Shown piece by piece: positions 1 to 11,159 of a DNA stretch of 64,000 nucleotides. The position numbers and the translations under genes were made by a program. The stretch spans positions 222,573 through 286,572 of the forward strand of contig JANLIY010000032.1 in the NCBI GenBank assembly GCA_029490685.1, given 5' to 3'. The number at the start of each line of letters is the position of its first letter. Positions within the stretch are counted from its first letter, which is position 1. This DNA is from Schizonepeta tenuifolia. Its lineage: Eukaryota; Streptophyta; Magnoliopsida; Lamiales; Lamiaceae. The notes beneath the pieces were generated by a model that made no database searches, was not told the origin of the DNA, and saw nothing but the letters and a program-made list of their open reading frames with translations.

Positions 1-1087
1 TAAAAAACGTCACCCACAATAATTCCTATTCCATATATATATAGGGATTGACACTGCCTCAACCCCGACGATCGTCGGACACGGACGATCGTCGGCACCC
101 GGCGATCGTTGGAGTCGATAATCGTTAGCTCACGTCGGCACTCGGGCGATCGCCACTGAAGAAACCAAGGCAGGCCCAGCGCTCATCGGACTCGGGCGAT
201 CGCTACCTTGAGCTTCAGAAGGCTGCATGAGAAAACCAAGGCAGGCCCGGCGCTCGTCGAGAGAAGCCGGCGATCGTCGGGAGAGGCTTCGCGCGCCCTT
301 CTTGTTTCGATCATATCTCTCTCGTCCGAACTTCGATTTGTGCACGGTTTTCGTCTATGAACTCGTATCGAGACGTACTTCAATTCTATGAAGTTCAACT
401 CCTTCAATAATTGTCACATCATTTCTCATTTTTGTCCATCTCTCGTTTATTCTGGCATAATTCTTGCAAAACCAACATGTTAGCAAGAATAACTAAAACC
501 AATGAATTTAACAATAAAATCCGACAAAATAGTGATGAGAAAGATCACTTAACACATAAGTACACATCAAAATGAAGCACAAAATGAGGTGAAACACCCC
601 TTCACACATAAAACCTTGCTTGTCCTCAAGTAAATCTCATTTCAAATCAAGATGGAAAAGTAATAAATTGAACTCAACAATTCATACTCCAATAAGCTCT
701 CAATTTCAAGACAAATTCATCATTCATCAACCAAATATAATCATCACAAAACAATGAGATGCCCTTCACACAAGACTCAATCAACTCAACATCCAACTGC
801 AAGATCTATGTGAGAAAACTTGAACAACAAAAAGTATCCCAAATTCATGTCACTTCTTAAATTATAGATATTAAGTGAATTCCGGGCAATATTCACTAGG
901 TTTACTCACGGAGAATTCCAGCCGCCTAGCGTGGTTTCCCATACCCATTTCTCGTATAATATATTCAACATTGAACAGACAAGAAAGAGGGGTAGAGCCC
1001 TTCAAATCACAACCATTTTAAACAAAGACGACACATTAAATTCTCATGTCAAGTCGGGTTATATGGCCAAAATTTATGAAGTGTGAA
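1..1087 (-). repeat. Left part of an older repeat, possibly the 3' non-coding region of a Tat/Athila-type gypsy element
   Basis: No gene is visible. Read on the minus strand, 575-625 gives a CTTGAGGACAAGCAAGG motif followed by a run like the one seen downstream of pol in plant Tat/Athila elements; that link is from memory of the family and is not proven. Bases 60-290 are GC-rich and full of GATCGTCGG / CGATCGC words. The GTGAA at 1083-1087 is the left target duplication of copia A, so this repeat resumes at 26012. Confidence 0.4.
60..290. repeat. Degenerate GATCGTCGG/CGATCGC-rich block with a duplicated segment
   Basis: The self-complementary core CGATCG recurs many times here. A segment containing aaaccaaggcaggccc occurs at about 162-184 and again at 233-255, each with a CTCGGGCGATCGC word upstream. 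Short reading frames across it look like by-products of the repetition. Confidence 0.6.
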
Positions 1088-2585
1088 TGATGGTCCCGAT
1101 ACGAGTTACTGGTGTATGGAGGGGGAGGGAATACACCAGTTAGGATTTTTTTCAACTTTGAAAACTTAACACTCGAAAATCACTTCAACTGAGTATAGAA
1201 CGGCTCAGCTGAAATCACAACTGAGTAAGAGAACTCAGCTGTGAGAGTGGTGCTGTGCGGAATGTGGTGGAAATTATACTCGTAAAAACAAATCACGCTT
1301 TAATGCAGGGATGGTCAAAAGCCAAAACAGTTGAATATGCAAATATGCAGTTTGTATGCCGGTTAGTTTGGTCAGTTGAAAATGCAATAAGTAATTGAAC
1401 AGAAATAAACACAGACACACAGAATTTAACGTGGTTCAGAGATAACCCTCCTACGTCCACGGGGAGTTGTGAATCCACACAACTCTGTCCAAGTTCTTCT
1501 GGACAAACCACTCAGCTTATGCGGGCTGAGCAACCGTTATGGATAAGTTTGCGGGTACTTATCAACCTTACAGTTTAGTTTACGGGTACTAAATGACCTA
1601 ACTACTCAGTTGCAGGAAGAGTAGGATCCTAGACCTTTGCAGGTGAAAGAAAAATGTGTTTCCAACTAAAAGCTCGAACGGAAGGTGAGCTGTGATCTAA
1701 CTCTCTATGAACTCTCACTAAGTGATGTTCTCAAGGTTCGATCTAAAGACACAAAAACTATCTAACTCTAGAACTCTCAACAAGTGATGTTCTAAGAGAT
1801 TCAGTTCAGCTCGTGAAGAATATTTCTCTTTCTTTTTGCTCTTTGGTTTCTTCTCTCGTGTGTGTCTTGTATCTCGAATGAATGAAGGCCTCTATTTATA
1901 GGCGGAGAGTATCAACTAGCCGTTGGAGGAGCTGTTGATCTCTGATCGTTGAAAGCGATGGCTTGTCTCTCATCTCTGCAGACTTTCCCGATATGGCATC
2001 TGTGCTCTTCTGCTTTCCATCTGAGACAGTCTTGTGTTGGGCCAAATGGGGTAATGACTGAACGGTCAAACCCTCATGTGACTTCTTTTTGAAATTCAAA
2101 TTCAAACCTTTCTGACAGTCAACCTCGGTTAGTCGGTTGAAAATCTTGATCTTTATCTGAGTGGTCTTCAGTTGATGTTCTGACTGAACCGTTGAACTCT
2201 CAGCTGACTTTGAACTTCATGTTGAGACTTCTTTATAACTTCCCCCTTCTTGAAATATTCTCTTTATCGGATGGCATTCTATAGCTGATGTTCCAACTGA
2301 ACAGTTGGCTTGAACTCTCAGCTGATAAAAAGCATTCCCCTTTTTGGCATAACTCTCTCATCAGACAGAGTCTTGTAACTGATGTCCCTCATCTGATCTT
2401 TCATCCGGGGTTGTATCCGAGTGTTGTTATGTTGCCGTCTTCAGCTGGAGATCTGTAAAGATAAAATCTTAACATTGCTCAAACAGCGAGCCTAACAGCT
2501 AACATTAGGAACTGGCAACATCTACTCGGTTGGGGTCAGTTGGTTTTGGAATTCATCAAAACTCATACTAATAAATTTCCCAACA
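1088..2585 (-). repeat. 3' LTR of copia A
   Basis: On the minus strand it begins TGTTGGGAAATT and ends GGGACCATCA. It has the same length (1,498 bp) as its partner at 24514-26011. By eye they differ at roughly two dozen sites plus changes in one G run. The minus-strand U3 holds many CAGCTG/CAGTTG words upstream of a TATA box at 1891-1900. Confidence 0.96.
1891..1900 (-). promoter_or_regulatory. TATA box of copia A 3' LTR
   Basis: TATAAATAGA on the minus strand, about 690 bp into the LTR, in the same place in all four copia LTRs of the window. It probably separates U3 from R. No transcription start can be read from sequence alone. Confidence 0.65.
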
Positions 2586-2599
2586 ATTTCCCCCTTTTT
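2586..2599 (-). promoter_or_regulatory. Polypurine tract of copia A
   Basis: AAAAAGGGGGAAAT on the minus strand lies directly upstream of the 3' LTR start TGTTGGG. This is the standard position for priming plus-strand DNA synthesis. Confidence 0.85.
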
Positions 2600-2905
2600 G
2601 ATGATGCCAAAACCACTTACAACATTAAACCACTATTGATCTAAACCTCACTAACTTATCTAAAATCTCAGCTGAAATTCCAGACAGTCTATGAGATAAA
2701 ACATCAAAGGGTTAGCACAGTTATAACATGGAATTTAAAAGACTGCGATTCATAGCTTGGACAATGAGATATTGTACGTCAAGTTGAATCGTATATATAC
2801 TTAAAGTTTTCATTAAAACTGATGATTACAAGGTTAAGAGCAAGGCAGCTAAAGATACATCAGTTGCTTCAAAAACTACATCATCTAAACAAAAACTACA
2901 ACAGC
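2600..2905 (-). other. Non-coding tail of copia A between the extra ORF and the purine tract
   Basis: About 300 bp without an open frame. It aligns with 7398-7719 of copia B and so belongs to the element. Nothing else is recognised. Confidence 0.7.
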
Positions 2906-5348
2906 TCAAAAATACTCTTGACTGTACTTGCTGAAGATACGGTCGAAGATCTCTTTCTTCGCAGCTGACTCGATCCCAGTGTTGACACCATGTTCCTTGC
3001 ATACTTGTCTCGCCTCAGCCATGATCGTATTTCTGTTTGGAGTACTTGTGCCTTTGATCATCTGAGGGCGATATTTGAGCTTCTGCGAAACTGGAACGGT
3101 GTTGGGATCGAGCTGAGCCTTCAGCATGGCTCGCTGGAACTGCCTGAACATTCCAGGGTCTCCAGACCTGAGTTCCCATAAGGCTTCCTTGAAGGCTTGC
3201 CTTGGGTCTTCAGTTGAGTAGACCTTCATGTGGTAAAAATCATTAATAAATTCATGTTTGAACTGCTCCCAGTCATCGTTCCACTCAGCGTTCATCCACT
3301 TGTCAATATGTGGGAACCGTGATGGGAGCGGGGCATTCCTCTGCAGCTGCTACGTCTTCTTCCTAGCCTCAGCCTTCATCTAATGTTTGTTTATTCTTCG
3401 CACGCTTCGGCTGGCTTTATTTCTGTCAACGTTCTTCTCAATCTTGGCCAGTTCCTTCTCGAACTTAGCCACCTTCTTAGCTTGATCAGCAGCGAACTTT
3501 TTAATCCAAGAGGGATTCAAGTACTTCTCCTTGGACTCCCCCATAGCTTTGGTAGCTTCGATGCAATCTTCGACTGAGATCCCGTCAAGATCGACATCTA
3601 GCTCAGTTGTAAGCTCGGCTACGAGGTCGTGGGAGATTTCAAGTTCCTGCTCTTCCGACTCCTTCGGCTGAGAACCTTCAGCTTCTTCCCTTTGAAGTTC
3701 AGCTGGCACTCCTTCTTCCCCCTGCTCGTGAACTCCTTGCCCCTGTCCAGCAACAGCTGCTGGCTCCTTTCCTTCCCCCTTTTTGGCATCATCCAAAAGG
3801 GTGGCAACTGAGCCATCCAGGGAGGTCAGCTTGGCCTCAGCTTGTTGAACTCGGGAGAAGAGTTCGTCCACAGCATCCTTCTCTTCCATCTTCTTTGCCA
3901 GCTCCAGGTCCTGGCGTTCCTGCTCGGCTCTCTTCAAGGCTGCAAAGGTCGCAGAGACATCTTTGTGAAGGGTGACGAACTCAGCTCGAAAATTTGCGAA
4001 CTGAGACATCCACTCCTGGTCTTGTGTCTGCTGGGACTTTGCCAGATCGGATTCAGCAACGGACTTGAAGACGTTGAAGTCCGAGCTGAGTCCCTGAACC
4101 GCCTTCTTCAGATCCTTGACCTCCGAGCTGGTAGAAGTGGAGAGGCCTTCAAGCTTTTGCTGTAGGGTGGAGAAAAGTTGTTCCAGCTGATGCTTCAAGG
4201 ATGCATTTTCCTCCATCAGCTGATGCATCTTGTCAGCTTCCTCTTCCTTGTTATGCTCAAGTTTGGACAACAGCTCTTGCCTCAGCTGGTTGACCCTCTC
4301 AGTGATCAGCTCACAGATATCATCGGTTGAGTGTGCTGGCTGATCAGAGGGTACAGGCAGTTGTTGTTGTTGTGTCTGAGCTGTTGGGTCCACAACAACT
4401 AGGGTTGTTCGGCTGGCCAGGTAATTCTTGAGCTTTGCTTCTTCTCTCTTGGTAGCCAAGTCAGCTTCATCGACATCCTCCAAATGGTCGACATTCTTGG
4501 CTAACATGCTGTCAAGAAATTGCACGGCTCCAGGATTGTTGCACAGCTCTCTGGTGTCTGTCCCTTCTTGTTGACTCAGATCCAGGCGACGACGGAGCAA
4601 GGCCACCTTCTGGTTGTAGGCCACCTCCAGGTTCTGGTAGTCGAAGTACACCCTCAGGTTGGATTCTTCAACCTTCAACCTGTCCCAATGTTGGATCCTG
4701 AGGGTTTCCTTCTTGACGTACCAGTAGCTGAATATCACGCTGAACTGATAGAGCAGTTCCGTCCCGAACATGGCAAAGATGGGCATTGAGCTTGCCTCGG
4801 GGAACATGCCTATCAGCTTGCGAAAGCAGTTATCCAACCTGCCTTCATACTCAGCCAAGATCGCCTGGCGGTTGGCTTCTTCATCAATTGGGGGTGGGTC
4901 GATTTCGAAGGCAATGGGTTCAACGGTCTCATCAACGTTGGCCAAAGGAACGGTCTCAATGTTGGCATCGAGCGAGAGGCTCGGAATATCTAACTGAGGA
5001 TCAGTTGAGAGAACTGAATCCTCTTTGGGGAGAGACTGGGCTGGCTCAATTGTTTCCTCAGACGCAGGTGGGATTTTATGGCTGGCATCAGCTCCAGTTG
5101 TTGGACTGTCGTGGGACTCCTCAGATGAAGAAGAGTCATCTTAGGACGAGCTGGAATTCTCCACGTTGATCTCCTTTTCTTCAACCAGTTCTTGCTGGCG
5201 GGGTTGAATCACGAACGCAGCTGCATCAACCGACTGGCTGGATTCGGTTGATTTCTCAGCTGGTGTCTCCACCACGGGGCCCGTTGCAGCCGGTTGAGCT
5301 GCTGGCTGGATGATTCTGATTCTGGGCCTTTTCTGGAGGGGTTCCACC

Positions 5349-5396
5349 TCTTCTGCTTCTTCTTCTTCTTCTTCTTCTTCTTCTTCTTCTTCTTCT

Positions 5397-5428
<32 letters not shown>
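5349..5428 (-). repeat. (TTC/GAA)n microsatellite coding a poly-glutamate run
   Basis: About 26 nearly pure GAA codons on the coding strand lie inside the extra ORF of copia A. The matching place in copia B (about 10166-10200) has only about half as many and more GAG, so the run has expanded or contracted since the copies split. On the plus strand it gives a false poly-serine frame. Confidence 0.9.
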
Positions 5429-5770
5429 AGCCACTTTCTCCAGTTGGCGTTTGGCAGGCTTGGTCCTTGAAGGGCGGCGAGCTGCTGGGGCTGACTCCAC
5501 AGCTGGCTTCGTTGCTCCCTTGGGAGTGTATACTGCCTCCACAACATCCCTAGCCTTTTTGGCTGTTGGGAACAGCATCAGCTTGCTGAACGGAGGGTCC
5601 TCACTCCCTTCCCACGTCAGCTTCTGACCCTTGGTAGCTTGAAGGATCAGGGCTGATATTTTGGTGCCGAAGTTGAGTGTGCCCTTAACACTCAACAGCT
5701 ACTCTCCGGACTCAGCTACCGTCTCGGATATCTTCAGTTTCTCAGCCCACAGCTGGCTTTCAAGATAACC

Positions 5771-5775
5771 CAGCC
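5771..5775. repeat. Target duplication of copia B, left copy (CAGCC)
   Basis: CAGCC directly precedes TGATGGTCC of the B 3' LTR and recurs at 19485-19489 right after TTTCCCAACA. Removing B restores alignment of the A extra ORF with the uninterrupted B copy around 10530. Confidence 0.95.
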
Positions 5776-6631
5776 TGATGGTCCTGAAACGAGTTACTAG
5801 TGTATGGGGGGGGGGGGGAATACACCAGTTAGGATTTAAAAACTTAAACCTGAAAAATCACTTCAACTGAGTGAAAGAGGACTCAGTTGGAATCTCACAG
5901 CTGAGTAAGCGACCTTAGCTGGAAGAGTGAGGCTGTGCGGAAAGTGGTGGAAAATTATACTCGTTAAAAATAACTCACGCAAAATAGCTCGGTTGGTCAA
6001 GAACCAAAACAGCTCGGTTGAAAATGTGCAAAAGAGGTTTGTATGTTAGTTAGATTGATCAGATAAAAATGCAGATGCAACTGAATAAAAACAAACACGA
6101 ACACACATGATTTAACGTGGTTCGGAGATAACCCTCCTACGTCCACGGGGAGATGTGAATCTTCACACCTCAGTCCAAGTTCTTCTGGATAGAACCACTC
6201 AGCTTACGCGGACTGAGCAACCGTTAAGGATAAGTTTGCGAGTACTTATCGACCTTACAGTTTAGTTTCCGGGCACTAAACAGCCTATGTCAAGTTTGCG
6301 GGTACTTGACGACCTGACTACTCAATTACAGGAAGAGTAAGGTCCTAGCACACTTTTTAGGGTGTGAGATAGGGTGGGATTTCCAACTACAACTCGATCA
6401 CGAATGAGAGCTGGATCTAAGGCTTGAAGGAAAAAACACTCAAACTAAGATCTAAGACAGATTTTCACTCTATGAACCCTCAGCTACTAATGTTCTATCC
6501 CTCTTGAACTCTCAGCTGCTGATGTTCTTAGAATAAGAGTTTAGCAGATTTTTCTTTCGCTTGTGATTGAATTTTTCTCTCTTGCTTCAGTCTGTCTCGT
6601 ATGTCTTCTTTCTCTCAAATGAGAGAATGCC

Positions 6632-6641
6632 TCTATTTATA
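6632..6641 (-). promoter_or_regulatory. TATA box of copia B 3' LTR
   Basis: TATAAATAGA on the minus strand, in the same place as in the other three copia LTRs. Confidence 0.65.
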
Positions 6642-6889
6642 GACGGAGAGAATCAACTAGCCATTGGAGGAGCAGTTGATCTCTGAACGGTTGATAGCGA
6701 TGGCTTGTCTCTCATCTCTGCAGACTTTCCCGATATGGCATCTGTGCTCTTCTGCTTTCCATCTGAGACAGCCTTGTGTTGGGCCAGATGGGGTAATGAC
6801 TGAACAGTCAACCCTCATGTGACTTCCTTTTGAAATTCAAATCTTAACCTTTCTGACAGTTAACTTCGGTTCGTCGGTTGAAAGTCTTG

Positions 6890-7260
6890 ATCTTCATCTG
6901 AGTGGTCTTCAGTTGATGTTCTGAACTGTTGAACTCTCAGCTGACTTTGAACTTCAAGCAGTTGATCTTCTTGTTCGAGTTCTACAACTGAGGTTCTGAA
7001 ACTGAACACTCAGTTGTCTTCCTTGTATTTACTCAGTTGGGTTTGAACCCTCAGATGACTTTCCTTTTCATCTGATGTTCTCTTCCTTTCAACTGTTTCT
7101 CATCTGATGAACGCTCAGTTGGTTTCCTTCACAACTGATGTTCTGAAGACTTCCCCTTGTTTGCATCTGAACATATGAACTCTCAGTTGTCTTTCTTCAC
7201 AACTGATGTTCTGTCTGAGTGACGCCTTATTGCCATCTTCAGCTGGAGACCTGTAAAGAT
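6890..7260 (-). repeat. U3 repeat cluster of CAACTGA / ATCTGA / CAGCTGA words
   Basis: On the minus strand this part of U3, upstream of the TATA box, is built from variants of GAACATCAGTTGTGAAG and CAACTGAG spaced a few tens of bases apart. Such palindromic arrays suggest repeated transcription-factor sites, which is an inference. It recurs at 18980-19320. Confidence 0.6.
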
Positions 7261-7383
7261 AAAATCTTAACTTTGCTCAAACAGCGAGCCTAAATTCTAA
7301 CATTAGGTTCTGGAAATATCTACTCGGTTGGGGTCAGTCGGTTTTGGAATTCATCAAAACTTATACTAATAAATTTCCCAACA

Positions 7384-7397
7384 ATTTCTCCCTTTTT
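7384..7397 (-). promoter_or_regulatory. Polypurine tract of copia B
   Basis: AAAAAGGGAGAAAT on the minus strand directly precedes the 3' LTR. One interruption distinguishes it from the tract of copia A. Confidence 0.8.
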
Positions 7398-7719
7398 GAT
7401 GATGTCAAAACCACTTACAACTTTAAACCACTATTGATCTAATCCTCTCTGACTGACCTAAAATCTCAGCTGAAATTCTAGACAGTCTATAAGATAAAAC
7501 ATCAAAGGGTTAGAAGAGATATAACATGATACTGAAAGACTTTGTGATTCAGAGCTTGGACAATGAGGAATTGTTCATCAAGGTGAATCGTATTATATAC
7601 TTTGAAGTTTTTGTTACAACTGAAGGTTACAAGGTTAAGCACAAAACAGATAAAGATACAATAGTTGCTTCAAAAACTACAACATCCAAAAACTTCATCA
7701 GCTCAAAGACTTTGACAGC
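7398..7719 (-). other. Non-coding tail of copia B
   Basis: About 320 bp between the extra ORF stop and the purine tract. It aligns with 2600-2905 of copia A. No gene seen. Confidence 0.7.
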
Positions 7720-10168
7720 TCAAAAATACTGTTGACCGTACTTGCTGAAGATTCGGTCGAAAATCTCTTTCTTCGCAGCTGACTCAATCCCAGTGTTGAC
7801 ACCATGTTCCTTGCAGACTTGTCTCGCCTCAGCCATGATCGCGTTTCTGTTTGGCGTGCTCGTGCATTTGATCATCTGAGGGTGGTATATGCACTTCTTT
7901 GGAACTGGAACGGTGTTGGGATCGAGCTGAGCATTCAGCATAGCTCGCTTGAACTGACTAAACATTCCAGGGTCTCCAGATCTGAGTTCCCACAGGGCTT
8001 CCTTGAAGGCTTGCCTTGGGTCTTCAGTCAAGTAGACTTTCCTGTAGTAAAAGTCATTGATGAATTCATGCTTGAACTGCTCTCAGTCATCGTTCCACTC
8101 AGCATTAATCCACTTGTCAACATGTGGGTACCGAGACGGGAGCGGAGCGTTCTTCTGCAGTTGGCGCGTCGACTTCCTAGCCTCAGCCTTCATCTGGTGC
8201 TTGTTGATTCTTCGCACACTCCGGCTGGCTTTATTCCTGTCGACGTTCTTCTCTACCTTGGCGAGCTCCTTCTCGAACTTGGCCACCTTCTTGGCCTGAT
8301 CGGCAGCGAACTTCTTGATCCAGGAGGGATTCAAGTACTTCTCCTTTGACTCCCCCATAGCTTTGGCAGCTTCGATACAGTCTTCAACAGATATTCCTCC
8401 GTCAAGTTCTGCTTCGAGCTCGGCCGTAAGCTCGGCTACGAGGTCGTGGGAGACTTCCAGTTCGGGCTGCAATCCTTCAGCTTCAGCTCCTTCAGCTGGC
8501 ACTCCTTCCCCTTCAGCTTGCTGGAGAACAACTTTCCCTCGTCCAGCAACAGCTACTGGTTCCTTGTCTTCCCCAGCTGCTGGCTCCTTATCTTCCCCCT
8601 TTTTGGCATCATCCAAAAGGGTGGCTACAGTGCCATCCAGGGAGGTCAACTTGGCTTTAGCCTGTTGAACTCGGGAAAACAGCTTGTCAATAGCATCCTT
8701 CTCAGCTACCTTCTTGGCCAGCTCCAAGTCTTGGCGCTCCTGCTCAGCTCACTGCACAACTGCAAAGGTCGCAGAGACCTCTTTGTGGAGGGAGACGAAC
8801 TCAGCTCGGAAAGAGGCGAACTGAGACATCCACTCCTGGTCCTGAGTCTGCTGGGATTTTGCGAGGTCAGATTCAGCAACGGTCTTGAACACGTTGAAAT
8901 CCGAGCTGAGGCTCTGAACGGCCTTCCTTAGAGCCGAGACCTCCGAGCTGGAAGAAGTGGAGAGGTCTGCGAACTTGTGTTGTAGAGAAGAGGAGAGGTG
9001 TTCTAGCTGATTCTTCAAGCTAGCATTTTCTGCCATCAGCTGCTGCATCGTGTCAGCTTCCTCCACCTTGCTCAGCTGGATCTTGGACAGCATCTCCTGC
9101 CTCAGCTGGTTGACCCTCTCCGAAATTAGCTCGCAGATGGCGTCGGTTGAGAGAGCTGGCTGATCGGAGGGTCCGGGCAGAAGCTGTGGTTGTGGCTGGG
9201 CAGCAGGCTCCGAGACAACCATGGCAGATCGGCTGGCGAGGTAGGCCTTGAGCTTGTCTTCTTCTCTCTTGGCCGCCTCATCAGCTGCGTCGACGTCGTC
9301 CATGCAGGAGGCATTTTTGGCTAGCATCTCGTCAAGAAACTGAACAGCTCCAGGATTGTTGCACAGATCCCTGGCGTCTGTCCCTTCTTGGATGCTCTTG
9401 TCCAGACGTCGTCGTAGCACAGCCACCTTCTGGTTGTAAGCTACCTCCATGTTTTGGTAGTCAAAGTATTCCCTCAGGTTGGACTCTTCGACCTTCAACT
9501 TGTCCCAACCATGGATCCTGAGGGTTTCCTCCTTGACGTACCAGTAGCTGAATATGATGCTGAACTGGTAGAGCAGTTCCGTCCCGAGTACGGCAAAGAC
9601 GGGCATTGAGGCTGCCTCAGGGAACATACCAATCAGCTTGCGGAAGCAGTAGCTGAGTCTTCCTTCATATTCAGCCAGGATTGCCTGGCGGTTGGCTTCT
9701 TCATCGATTGGAGAGGGTTCGATATCGAAGGTTACAGGTTCGATGGTTTCATCAACGTTGGCCGAAGGAATGGTCACAACGTTGGCATCGAGCGAGAGGC
9801 TCAGACTATTTGACTGAGGACCAGTTGAGAGAACTGGATCCTCTTTAGGTAGTGAGTCGGCTGGCTCGAGGGTTTCTTCAGACTCAGGTGGGTTTACCTG
9901 GCTGGCATCAGCTCTAGTTTGACTGTCGTGGGACTCCTCAGATGAAGAAGAGTCATCTGAGGAGGAGCTGGAATCCTCCACTTGGATCTCCACGTCTTCA
10001 GCTGCTTTCTCCTGACGCAGCTGAAGAATGAATCCAGCTGGGTCAACCGATTGACTGGATTCGGTTGACTCCTTCGCCTCAGCCGGCTTGACCACCACTG
10101 GACTTGTTGTGGATGGTTGAGCCGCTGGTTGGATGATCCGTATCCTTGGCCTCTTCTGCAGTGGTTCC

Positions 10169-10200
<32 letters not shown>

Positions 10201-11159
10201 AGCTACCTCCTCCAGCTGGCGCTTCGCCGGCTTGGTCCTCGAAGGACGGCGAGCTGCTGACTCCACAGCTGGCTTGGGGGCACCCTTGGGGGTGTAGACA
10301 GCCTCCACAACATCCCTGGCTTTCTTAGCTGAGGGGAATAGCAACAGCTTGCTGACCGGAGTGTCCTCACTCCCTTCCCATGTCAGCGGTAGTCCTTTTG
10401 TGGCTTGGAGGATGAGGGCGGATATTTTTGTCCCAAAGTTGAGAGTCCCTTGACACTCAACAGCAGTTCTTCGGACTCAGCTGTCGTCTCGGATATCTTC
10501 TGCTTCTCCAACAACAGCTGGCTTTCCAGATATCCCAACCAGTCGACCTGGTGCAGCTCTTCCAGGGCCTTTTGCTGCTTGAGCTTAGGACGGCTTATGT
10601 CACCGAAGGCTCCACCATATGCGAAGGCGCACTTGGAGATTACGTCGAAGAGAAGTCGGTGAGCCGGCTTCAGCTTCGTCCTCTGCATGCTCCCCTTCAA
10701 TGGCTCGGGAACAATGAGGATTGTTTGAAGGAAGGTGTCAGCTTCTTTGTCAGTGAAGTTCCCCAGCACATCTGAGGCTTCGCGGTTTCTGGGGATGAGC
10801 TTCTCCAGCTCCTTTGACACCTTTATCTCCACGACTGAGTCTTCTACTGTCCGGGAGATTCTGTGGCGTTGTTTGCACGGGATGATCGTGACAAGCCCGT
10901 CTTCTGCAACTCGTTGTAGATTCCGGTAGAAATGTACGACCTACTTCCTGACCAACAAGGCCGAAGAGAGGGTTGCCCAGTCAAGCAGATGGTGGTCGGA
11001 GAGGATGGCGGCGACGGGAGCAAGCTCAGGCGAGGAGAGAGCCGCTTTGGATAAAATTTGTTCGAAATGAATCTTCGACATCACCATGTCGAACGATTCC
11101 TAGAACGTGGCTGGCTCTGCGGAGACCATCTTCTTAGAGGCTTTGGATTTGGGCGCCAT
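7720..11159 (-). pseudogene. Copia B extra ORF (post-pol frame), full length but broken
   Basis: The frame starts at ATG 11159 (MAPKSKASKKMVSAEP, basic N-terminus shared with A) and ends at TGA 7720-7722, about 1,140 codons. In order: an N-terminal helical domain containing VHFYRNLQ and, further on, AFAYGGAFGDISRPKLKQQ; a proline/basic stretch; a poly-Glu run; an acidic Ser-rich linker; the FRKLIGMFPE region with a hydrophobic patch; a long coiled coil; and a Lys-rich tail ending in EIFDRIFSKYGQQYF. Damage includes two early stops (near 11100 and 10940), a 1-bp deletion near 10450, a stop at 8749 where A has Arg, and TGG to TGA at 8083. The VxxFYxNL pattern faintly recalls domains in other plant transposon accessory proteins. 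Function is unknown. Since A and B share the layout, it belongs to the family and was not captured by one copy. Confidence 0.82.

Larger units (their letters stand above)
2906..5775 (-). pseudogene. Copia A extra ORF, 3' part (post-pol frame), interrupted
   Basis: This is the larger downstream part of a reading frame that begins at 20108 and is cut by copia B at the CAGCC site. In order it encodes: a segment ending in a very long glutamate run (coded by 5349-5428); an acidic Ser/Asp/Glu linker; a folded-looking region around the motif GRLDNCFRKLIGMFPE with a hydrophobic stretch next to it; a long heptad-rich coiled coil (about 4350-3750); a Lys-rich helix; and a C-terminal block with NAEWNDDWEQFKHEF ending at TGA 2906-2908. 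In-frame stops lie at about 5699, 5141 and 3380. Copia B keeps the same architecture at 7720-11159. Function is unknown. It sits where env lies in retroviruses and some Sireviruses, but I see no signal peptide or clear membrane anchor. Confidence 0.8.
5776..7383 (-). repeat. 3' LTR of copia B
   Basis: It has the same TGTTGGGAAATT...ACCATCA ends on the minus strand as the A LTRs. Compared with its partner it keeps about 26 bp near 5990-6020 that lie between two AGCTCGGTTG words. Its U3 (about 6890-7260) has a longer run of AACATCAGTTG-like repeats than the A LTRs. Confidence 0.96.

Noticed and set aside
3842..4165. Plus-strand leucine-rich ORF
   Set aside because: It mirrors the coiled-coil coding region on the other strand and is not conserved as a protein.
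5310..5627. Plus-strand ORF with a long poly-serine run
   Set aside because: It is the complement of the GAA-coded glutamate run in the extra ORF, and only the minus frame is conserved in copia B.
2906..5775. Retroviral-type envelope gene
   Set aside because: The position fits, but there is no signal peptide, cleavage site, cysteine pattern or clear transmembrane anchor. I keep it as an accessory ORF of unknown function.
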